A stretch of 64,000 nucleotides of DNA from Arthrobacter citreus. Its GTDB lineage: Bacteria; Actinomycetota; Actinomycetes; Actinomycetales; Micrococcaceae. The first letter of the stretch is position 1. Each line of letters starts with the position of its first letter. Position numbers and translations under genes: made by a program. The DNA is taken from NCBI RefSeq assembly GCF_038405225.1, contig NZ_CP151657.1:3658001-3722000 (forward strand), written 5' to 3'. Below the pieces are notes generated by a model. That model was not told where the DNA came from, did no database searches, and saw only the letters and a program-made list of their open reading frames with translations. Shown here one piece after another: positions 58,159 to 64,000 of this stretch.

Positions 58159-58881
58159 ATGACACCACACATACTCAGCGCGCAGGACCTGACCAAGTCG
58201 TACGGTCAGGGGGAGAACCGCTTTGACGCCCTCAAGGGGGTCAACCTTTCCGTGGACGCCGGAGAATCCCTCGCCATCGTCGGCAAGAGCGGCTCCGGCA
58301 AGTCCACCCTCATGCACTTGCTGGCGCTCCTGGACACACCGGACGGCGGCACGATTACCGTCAAGGGACAGGACGCCCGGTCGCTGGGTAAAAACGAGCT
58401 GAACGAACTGCGCAACCGGGACTTCGGTTTTGTGTTCCAGCAGTTCTTCCTCACCCCCAACTCCTCGGTGCTGGATAACGTGGTGCTGCCGCTGATGATC
58501 GCCGGCGTGAAGCCGGCCGAGCGGAAAAAGCGCGGCATGGAGGCGCTGGAGCGCCTGGAAATGGCGGACAAGGCCCGCAACCGGGCCACCGACCTCTCCG
58601 GCGGACAGAAGCAGCGCGTGGTCATTGCCCGCGCCCTGGTGAACAACCCGTCGGTGATCTTCGCCGATGAACCCACCGGCAACCTGGACACAGCCACCGG
58701 CGCCGTCGTTGAGGACATCCTCTTTGACCTGAACCGGGAACAGGGCATCACGCTGATCGCCGTCACCCATGACACCGACCTCGCGGCCCGCTGCAGCCGC
58801 CAGTTCTACATCAAGGACGGCCGCGAAGTATCGGCCGCCGAGCTTACCTCCACCACCATCACCACAGGGGCCTCAGCATGA
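58159..58881 (+). CDS. ABC transporter ATP-binding protein (MacB/LolD type)
   Basis: 240 residues with Walker A AIVGKSGSGKSTLMHLLALL, the Q-loop FVFQQFF, signature TDLSGGQKQRVVIARALV, Walker B VIFADEPTGNLD and the H-loop AVTHD. The composition (GNLDTATG) is typical of MacB/LolD/FtsE-like ATPases. It works with the overlapping permease, a MacB-like mechanotransmission transporter for export of peptides, lipids or antibiotics. No Shine-Dalgarno site precedes ATG 58159, so it may be leaderless. Confidence 0.95.
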   Translation: MTPHILSAQDLTKSYGQGENRFDALKGVNLSVDAGESLAIVGKSGSGKSTLMHLLALLDTPDGGTITVKGQDARSLGKNELNELRNRDFGFVFQQFFLTPNSSVLDNVVLPLMIAGVKPAERKKRGMEALERLEMADKARNRATDLSGGQKQRVVIARALVNNPSVIFADEPTGNLDTATGAVVEDILFDLNREQGITLIAVTHDTDLAARCSRQFYIKDGREVSAAELTSTTITTGASA

Positions 58882-60149
58882 CCGCCGGCGATATTCTCCG
58901 CTCTGCCGTATCCAACACCTTCCGCAGTAAGGTCCGCACCGCGCTGACCGTCGTCGCCATCTTCATTGGCGCCTTCACGCTGACGCTCACCAGCGCCATT
59001 GGCGCCGGCGTCTCGGACTACATCGACAAGCAGGTGGGCGCCATTGGCGGCGATGACCTGATGACCGTTTCTCCCACCACTGAGGCGGCGGCCGCGGATG
59101 ACGGGCCCAAGGAATACGACCCCAACGGCGCCGCCACGCAGGGCAACTTCACCCTGCTGTCGGACGCCGACATCGAGGCCATCCGCGCCACTGACGGCAT
59201 CGAAAAGGTCGAACCCGCCGCGATGCTGGCACCGGACTACATTCAGTACGACGGCGGCGCCAAGTTTGAGCTGACCGTCAATCCGATGGTGGGGCTGGCC
59301 GACGCGGACCTGGCCGCCGGACGTCAGCTTTCCGAGGGCAGCGGGACACTGGAAGTGCTGATTCCCTCCAGCTATGTGGAGGCCATGGGCTTCGCTGACG
59401 CCGAGGCAGCCCTGGACCAAACGGTGGCCATTGCGGTCACCGATTATGCCGGTACCCAGCACACTGTGGATGCCGTCATTGCCGGCGTGCAGAACGATTC
59501 CCTCTTCGGTGACGGCGCCGGTTTCAACGCGGACCTGCGCGCCGAGGTGGATGCCCTGCAGCGCACCGGAATTCCGGAGGGCGTTTCCACCGGTTACATC
59601 ACTTCCGTGGCGTACCTGGACGATGACACGGATGAGGACCAGCTCGCCGCCATCAAGGCTGACCTGGAAGACAAGGGCTTCACCGGCCTCACGGTCGCCG
59701 ATCAGATTGGCGCCATCCAGACCGTCATCAACGGGATCATCGGCGTGCTGAACGCCTTCGCCGTCATCGCCCTGATCGCCGCCGGCTTCGGCATCGTCAA
59801 CACGCTGCTGATGAGCGTGCAGGAACGGACCCGCGAAATTGGCCTGATGAAGGCCATGGGCATGGGCGGCGGCAAGATCTTCGCCCTGTTCAGCGTCGAA
59901 GCCATCTTTATCGGTTTCCTCGGCTCCGCACTCGGTGCCGGTGTCGCCGTCGGGCTGGGATCCGTGATCAGCTCGGTGCTGTCCAACACCGTCCTGTCGT
60001 CACTGCCCGGCCTTCACATCATGCTGTTCACGCCGGCATCCGTGGCCACTATCATCGGCATCGTCATGCTGATCGCCTTCCTGGCCGGCACCCTGCCGGC
60101 CCGCCGCGCGGCCAGGCAAAACCCGATCGACGCGCTGCGGTACGAGTAA
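58878..60149 (+). CDS. ABC transporter permease (FtsX/MacB type)
   Basis: 423 residues. One N-terminal helix (ALTVVAIFIGAFTLTLTSAI, about 20-39), a large extracytoplasmic domain (about 45-275), and three C-terminal helices within the FtsX domain (VIALIAAGFGIVNTLLMSVQ, then RTREIGLMKAMGMGGGKI coupling region). This is the four-helix MacB fold. The ATG overlaps the ATPase stop codon by 4 bp. A TetR gene follows directly and likely represses the operon. Confidence 0.94.
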   Translation: MTAGDILRSAVSNTFRSKVRTALTVVAIFIGAFTLTLTSAIGAGVSDYIDKQVGAIGGDDLMTVSPTTEAAAADDGPKEYDPNGAATQGNFTLLSDADIEAIRATDGIEKVEPAAMLAPDYIQYDGGAKFELTVNPMVGLADADLAAGRQLSEGSGTLEVLIPSSYVEAMGFADAEAALDQTVAIAVTDYAGTQHTVDAVIAGVQNDSLFGDGAGFNADLRAEVDALQRTGIPEGVSTGYITSVAYLDDDTDEDQLAAIKADLEDKGFTGLTVADQIGAIQTVINGIIGVLNAFAVIALIAAGFGIVNTLLMSVQERTREIGLMKAMGMGGGKIFALFSVEAIFIGFLGSALGAGVAVGLGSVISSVLSNTVLSSLPGLHIMLFTPASVATIIGIVMLIAFLAGTLPARRAARQNPIDALRYE

Positions 60150-60192
60150 CAGCTTGGACGGGGACCGGAACACGGCAACGGAGGGAGCAGGC

Positions 60193-60837
60193 ATGGACGG
60201 CATCACGGCCGCAGCTGAGGACCATCCCGGCGAGGGGCTGCGCGCCCGCAAGCGCGCAGCCGCCCGGGCCGCCATTGAGCGGGCAGCGATAGCCCTGGTG
60301 CTTGAACGCGGGTACGAACGGGTGACCGTTGACATGATCTGCACCGCGGGCATGGTCTCGCCGCGCACGTTTTTCAACTACTTCGGATCCAAGGAGGGCG
60401 TTTTTCTGGGACCGGCGCCCGAGGACGCCACCGAGGCTGTCACCCGCGCCTTCCGCGCGGACACCGGCGCCCCGGTGGTCCTGGCGCTGGCCAGAGCCGT
60501 GTTCTCCGCGCTCTACGAGGGCCAGCCCGACGCGGAGCTGGCCCGCGCCAGGATGAAGGTGGTCATGGATTCCCCGGAGCTGCTGTCCAAGCAAAACGAA
60601 TGGATGGCGGTCCATGAGAACCAGTTGGCGGACCTGGTGGTGTCCCGGTATCAGCGGGAGGGGCGCGGCGAGCCGGCTGCGGACCTCGCCGCCGAGGCGC
60701 GGATGGTGGTGGGCCTGGCCCTGGGAGTGGTCCGGGTGGTGCTGCAGGAGAGTTACCTGGAGGACGACGGCGAGTGGCCCGGAGCCGGCGCCATGGACCG
60801 CTCCGGGGAGCTGCTGGAGAAAATCTTCCCCCGCTGA
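60193..60837 (+). CDS. TetR family transcriptional regulator
   Basis: 214 residues from ATG 60193 with GGAGGGAGC upstream (an in-frame TTG at 60154 is possible). AAARAAIERAAIALVLERGY and ERVTVDMICTAGMVSPRTFF followed by NYFGSKEG form the standard TetR helix-turn-helix. The C-terminal part (LARARMKVVMDSPELLSKQN) is of the AcrR-like TetR_C_ type often near ABC exporters. It starts 43 bp after the permease stop and probably controls that operon. Confidence 0.92.
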   Translation: MDGITAAAEDHPGEGLRARKRAAARAAIERAAIALVLERGYERVTVDMICTAGMVSPRTFFNYFGSKEGVFLGPAPEDATEAVTRAFRADTGAPVVLALARAVFSALYEGQPDAELARARMKVVMDSPELLSKQNEWMAVHENQLADLVVSRYQREGRGEPAADLAAEARMVVGLALGVVRVVLQESYLEDDGEWPGAGAMDRSGELLEKIFPR

Positions 60838-60844
60838 TCCCGTG

Positions 60845-61195
60845 TTATGGGGCCCTGATCCTGCCCCCGCGGCCGTCGCCGTCGTCGTCGTCAGTTGCTC
60901 CGGGCTGGGAGCCGAACGTGCGCCTGACCGCGGTGCCTTTGCCCAGATGCTCCGGATTGGGCCGGGAGGTGATGATCAGGAGCAGGAGCATCAGCAGCGT
61001 CACGATGAAGGTAACGCAGGCGGCGGCGACGCCGAGCTCCCACCGGAACTCGCGCTCGGTGCCGCCGGTGGAGAAAACCGCAACGGCCACCCCGGCCACG
61101 GCTGCCAGTACGGCAGAGATGATCACGGGAACGTTGCCGAAATCCTGGCGGCCGGACGGGCCGTGCTGCCCGGGTAGGGACGGTGTGTGGGGCAT
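60845..61195 (-). CDS. Small hypothetical membrane protein
   Basis: 116 residues from ATG 61195, seven bases after GGAGG (an ATG two codons earlier is too near the site). Two helices at about 24-43 and 56-76 (VAAACVTFIVTLLMLLLLIIT); the C-terminus is acidic and Gly-rich (ATDDDDGDGRGG). It is convergent with the TetR gene with only 7 bp between stops. No family recognised. Confidence 0.65.
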   Translation of the reverse strand: MPHTPSLPGQHGPSGRQDFGNVPVIISAVLAAVAGVAVAVFSTGGTEREFRWELGVAAACVTFIVTLLMLLLLIITSRPNPEHLGKGTAVRRTFGSQPGATDDDDGDGRGGRIRAP

Positions 61196-61304
61196 GGCCA
61201 TTCCTCCTGCGGAGAGGGTGAAGAGGCACGCACCATCGTAAGACTCACGGCGTCCCGCCGGAACCCCCAGCCGCAGGGTTTGCCGGAGCTTCCGCCGGGC
61301 GGGG

Positions 61305-61895
61305 TTAAAGGCTCCGCATGTCGAACATCGGCAGGGTGCGGTTGATCAGCGGACCCACCAGCAGCGCGAAGGCCACGGTCCCCAGCCCCACGGTGCCGCC
61401 CAGCGCCCACCCCGTGGCCAGCACCGCCACCTCTATTCCGGTGCGCACCGCCCACACCGGCCAGCCGAAACGGACGTGTATGCCGGTCATCAGACCGTCC
61501 CGCGGGCCGGGCCCAAGCCGTGCCCCGAGGTAAAGCCCGGTGGCGGCCGCCAACAGCACCAGCCCGCCGGTAAAGAGCAGCACCTGTGCCCAGAGCTGGT
61601 CCGGCGGGCTCACCAGGAGCAGGCAGATCTCTGCGCTGGGCCCAACCAGCAGAACGTTCAGGACCGTGCCGATCCCCGGCTTTTGCCGCAGCGGAATCCA
61701 CAGCAGGAGCACCAGTAAACCAATCAGGTTGGTGACCAGGCCGAAGGGCGCCCCGGACTGCCGGGACGTTCCCTGCGACAGGACATCCCATGGCGAGACT
61801 CCCAGGTGTGCCTGGATCATCATGCCGATGGCAAAGCCATAACAAAAAAGCCCGAACAGCAGCTGGGCCGAACGGCGAGCGGTGATCCACGTCAT
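61305..61895 (-). CDS. YczE/YitT-family membrane protein
   Basis: 196 residues, five to six helices. LFGLFCYGFAIGMMIQAHLG and SPWDVLSQG at the N-terminus, ARLGPGPRDGLMTGIH in the middle, and VRTGIEVAVLATGWALGG are the repeated motifs of the YczE/YyaS/YitT group. Function unknown; in Bacillus the relative YczE is linked to surfactin production. Start is ATG 61895 or TTG 61907; neither has a strong site. Confidence 0.85.
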   Translation of the reverse strand: MTWITARRSAQLLFGLFCYGFAIGMMIQAHLGVSPWDVLSQGTSRQSGAPFGLVTNLIGLLVLLLWIPLRQKPGIGTVLNVLLVGPSAEICLLLVSPPDQLWAQVLLFTGGLVLLAAATGLYLGARLGPGPRDGLMTGIHVRFGWPVWAVRTGIEVAVLATGWALGGTVGLGTVAFALLVGPLINRTLPMFDMRSL

Positions 61896-61999
61896 GACCC
61901 AAGACAAGCCGGAAACAGGCTGGCGTTCAAGCAGATGTCCGACATGACGGAGAGGGGTTTGCCGAAGCTGAAGTTAATTCCAAACCGGGCTAAGCTTGT

Positions 62000-62024
62000 C
62001 GGTCAATCGAAACACGGTTGACCG
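62000..62024 (+). promoter_or_regulatory. Inverted repeat ahead of the TetR-like domain gene
   Basis: CGGTCAA-N11-TTGACCG, perfect 7-bp arms, ends 16 bp before the gene start. This has the form of a TetR-type operator. Confidence 0.5.
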
Positions 62025-62040
62025 TTGAGCTGGAGGAAAA

Positions 62041-62523
62041 ATGTTCAGGCCGGGCGCACCAATCGACGAGGTCGAGCAGGACGTTGAAGCAATGATCATA
62101 GAGCTGGTCCATGAACTGGGCCGGCTCGCGGAAGCGGACCCCAATCCGGTGGGAGCACAGGACCGGGCGTATATCCAGGCGTTCTCTGATGCCGGATCCA
62201 ACAGCAACACTGACCAGGGCGCGCTGCTGGCCACCGCCGTCGGACGGCCGAACCTGGCGGAGTCACTGGTGTACCTGAACCGGCGCCTGGACCGCGACAA
62301 CCTGGATCCGCGACAGCCCACCGGGGTTATCGGCGTAATCATCCGGCTGGCCATGGACGGCCTGTGGGTCAGCGACATTTTGGATTCCACCCGCTTTGCG
62401 GACAAGGAACGCACACGCATCACCAAGCTGCTCACCGCGCTGACCCGGGTCAGTGATGATCAGCTGGAAACCATGCTCGGCGCGCTTGCCAGTTCCGGCG
62501 CCGATGAGCGCCGGCGGGCCTAG
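62041..62523 (+). CDS. TetR ligand-binding-domain-like protein without a DNA-binding domain
   Basis: 160 residues after a strong GGAGG. The second half (PTGVIGVIIRLAMDGLWVSD, then ILDSTRFADKERTRITKLL) matches the C-terminal helices of TetR regulators (RLAxDGLWxxDLL), and the first half (DEVEQDVEAMIIELVHELGR, AYIQAF) fits helices 4-7 of that domain. No helix-turn-helix precedes it and no frame upstream encodes one. It may be a regulator that lost its DNA-binding part or a partner protein that binds a ligand and a TetR protein. Its stop overlaps that of the convergent next gene in a CTAG. Confidence 0.7.
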   Translation: MFRPGAPIDEVEQDVEAMIIELVHELGRLAEADPNPVGAQDRAYIQAFSDAGSNSNTDQGALLATAVGRPNLAESLVYLNRRLDRDNLDPRQPTGVIGVIIRLAMDGLWVSDILDSTRFADKERTRITKLLTALTRVSDDQLETMLGALASSGADERRRA

Positions 62524-63200
62524 GCGGTTGTATCCGGGTCTTCCTGCCCTGACGGCCCTGACGGCCCTGACGGCCCTGACGGCCCGAGCGGGCGGACCGG
62601 CTGCCGGAGGACCGTCCGCAGTTTTTCGGTGGCGGTCCGCCGCGGGTCGCTGAGGTACACCTCGTGGTGGTCGCCGTTGAACGTCAGCCGATGGGCCGGC
62701 ATCCACTGGTGGTGCAGCCGGTGCAGGACCGGGCCCTCGGCGTCGTAGGCTCCGATGTACAGAATCTGCACGGAGGAGCCCTCCTCGAGGGGCAGCAGCC
62801 GGATTCGTTCCAACCCGGACAGGGCCTTTTTCTTCTGCACGGTGGCGACTGCCGCCTGCACCATGTCCTCTGTGATCCAGTCCGGCTGGGCCACCAGCAT
62901 GGTCCAGTCCCAGGAATCCTTTTCGCCGCGGGTGAAGGCGTCCATGTCATCGGCCCGCCACAGTCCCTCGAGTGGACCCACGGTGAAGTCCAGGCCGAGC
63001 TCCTTCTTCGAGGCAAATTTCAGCGTATACGCCGCGGGATACAGGCACTCAAGGGCATGGACATATTCGGCTGAGGTGTTGGGATCCCCCTGGCCGTCAT
63101 AGGCCAGATACTGCAGGCGGGGCACCTGGACCATGGAAAAATCACCGGGCTTGGGGGCGTAAAGCTCCGGATAGGCCTTCTTGAACTCGAACTTTTCCAT
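62520..63200 (-). CDS. GyrI-like small-molecule-binding domain protein
   Basis: 226 residues from ATG 63200 (AGGACA upstream). MEKFEFKKAYPELYAPKPGD and VQVPRLQYLAYDGQGDPNTS are the typical start of the GyrI-like (SRPBCC-unrelated) family, with AYTLKFASKKELGLDFTVGP and WDWTMLVAQPDWI later. Members bind hydrophobic small molecules and some hydrolyse cyclopropanoids. The last 22 residues are a (GPS)4 repeat followed by an acidic tail, produced by a 9-bp minisatellite. Confidence 0.87.
   Translation of the reverse strand: MEKFEFKKAYPELYAPKPGDFSMVQVPRLQYLAYDGQGDPNTSAEYVHALECLYPAAYTLKFASKKELGLDFTVGPLEGLWRADDMDAFTRGEKDSWDWTMLVAQPDWITEDMVQAAVATVQKKKALSGLERIRLLPLEEGSSVQILYIGAYDAEGPVLHRLHHQWMPAHRLTFNGDHHEVYLSDPRRTATEKLRTVLRQPVRPLGPSGPSGPSGPSGQEDPDTTA
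62546..62581 (-). repeat. Four perfect 9-bp tandem copies at the 3' end of the next gene
   Basis: GCCCTGACG four times without change, encoding on the reverse strand a collagen-like (Gly-Pro-Ser)n tail. Confidence 0.92.
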
Positions 63201-63338
63201 TGTCCTGCGCCGCCTTTCCGCTGCCCGTATCAGGGTAGGTCGCCGGGCATGGCGGCTGCTACCGCACACCGGAAAACAGCTACCATCCATGTGGGGCCGG
63301 ATGGTTCCTGAGGTTTCTTCAATTCCCCGGACGAACGG

Positions 63339-64000
63339 ATGCCCATGCTGCACGGTACGGCCGCCACAGTGGTGCTGTTGCGTGATGCCCCGGACGGCCT
63401 GCAGGTGCTGCTGCTTGAACGTCCCGGCCACCGCGGCGCCTTTGCCGGGGCCTGGGTGTTCCCCGGCGGAGTGGTGGACCCGCAGGATGCCGTGGAAGCA
63501 ACAGAGAACGACGACGCCGGGCTGGCGGCCGCGCGCCGGGCCGGCGTGCGGGAAACGGCGGAGGAAACCGGCCTGGTCCTGGACCCGCGGGAACTGGTGC
63601 ATTTGTCCTGCTGGGTTCCGCCGCCCGAAGCGCCGCGCCGCTGGAAAACTCAGTTCTTCATAACCCCGGCCCCGGCGGGCAACATCGTGCTGAGCCCGCA
63701 GGAGCACGTTGACGCGGTGTGGCTGAGGCCTCAGGACGCACTGCGCCGGGGACATGAGGGAACCATGGACCTGGTGCCGCCCACCTGGGTAACTCTGCAC
63801 GGTCTGCAGGAGCACCGGACCGTTGCCGAGGCGCTGGCCGCCGCGGCAGCAGCCGTTCCTGAAACGTATGCCACCCGCCGGCTGCCCGGGCGGGAACCAC
63901 TGGTGATGGTGTGGCAGGGTGACCCCGAGTACCCGGGGAATGACCCCCAGTACCCGGCCGGCCCGGCCGGCCCGGACGGCGCGGCCAGCCCGGACGGCCC
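63339..64000 (+). CDS. NUDIX hydrolase (3' end outside window)
   Basis: ATG 63339 (or 63345) opens a frame still open at base 64000, 220 residues so far. AATVVLLRDAPDGLQVLLLE is the first strand, WVFPGGVVDP the substrate loop, and AAARRAGVRETAEETGL supplies REUXEEXGU of the NUDIX box; an insertion of about 10 residues lengthens the G-x5-E spacing, as in the RNase/ACOX-type NUDT7/NUDT19-like group. The family cleaves nucleoside diphosphates linked to other groups (for example CoA or ADP-ribose). The visible C-terminus has YPGNDPQYPAG and PAGPAGPDG repeats. No ribosome site seen. Confidence 0.85.
   Translation, partial: MPMLHGTAATVVLLRDAPDGLQVLLLERPGHRGAFAGAWVFPGGVVDPQDAVEATENDDAGLAAARRAGVRETAEETGLVLDPRELVHLSCWVPPPEAPRRWKTQFFITPAPAGNIVLSPQEHVDAVWLRPQDALRRGHEGTMDLVPPTWVTLHGLQEHRTVAEALAAAAAAVPETYATRRLPGREPLVMVWQGDPEYPGNDPQYPAGPAGPDGAASPDG

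Overview
The window is chromosomal DNA from a high-GC Gram-positive bacterium. Codon use, genes typical of Actinobacteria (a DUF222/HNH protein, mycothiol-type MDMPI remnants, PaaX, GAP/Sap, DUF1622, sugar ABC importers without their own ATPase) and a tmRNA whose tag reads AKPMRTDFALAA all point to the Micrococcaceae, most likely an Arthrobacter-like soil organism. The tmRNA is the only RNA gene seen; there is no rRNA, tRNA, insertion sequence, prophage or CRISPR array. Genes are dense and many are translationally coupled (ATGA or TAATG overlaps).

Layout. 0-9 kb: two GNAT acetyltransferases, thioredoxin reductase, an Nramp metal importer behind a 16-bp palindrome, a DUF222/HNH protein and several small membrane proteins. 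9-13.4 kb: an amino-acid permease, a paired SMR exporter whose leader carries a guanidine-III riboswitch, and an MFS exporter. 13.5-14.5 kb: a LysR regulator with two tandem-repeat expansions. 14.5-36.6 kb: a large sugar or glycoside catabolic island. 36.6-47 kb: an aromatic-acid transporter and a CoA-dependent aromatic pathway (aryl-CoA ligase, fused FAD monooxygenase/old-yellow-enzyme protein, thioesterase, cupin, FAA hydrolase, RidA, PaaX). 47-54 kb: a small kinase, tmRNA, two complex repeat arrays, galT-galK and small acidic proteins. 54-64 kb: membrane proteins, hydrolases, two gene fragments, a MacB-type ABC exporter with its TetR regulator, a TetR-like protein lacking the DNA-binding domain, and a NUDIX hydrolase running off the end.

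The most interesting system is the island at 14.5-33.3 kb. Two LacI regulators, one sugar ABC importer (two permeases, two near-duplicate binding proteins, no ATPase), three Gfo/Idh/MocA oxidoreductases (one fused to a DUF6807/PmoA-like domain), a SDR, an enolase-superfamily protein, an esterase, a divergent M24 protein, a DUF993 protein and a xylose-isomerase-like TIM barrel are arranged in three transcription units. Near-identical LacI-type operators centred on GAAAGCG lie ahead of all three units, and one more lies inside the importer operon. I infer one regulon for uptake and oxidative breakdown of a modified sugar or glycoside whose identity cannot be read from the sequence.

The best-supported regulatory RNA is the 41-nt guanidine-III riboswitch ahead of the SMR pair. 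It predicts that this pair exports guanidinium rather than generic drugs.
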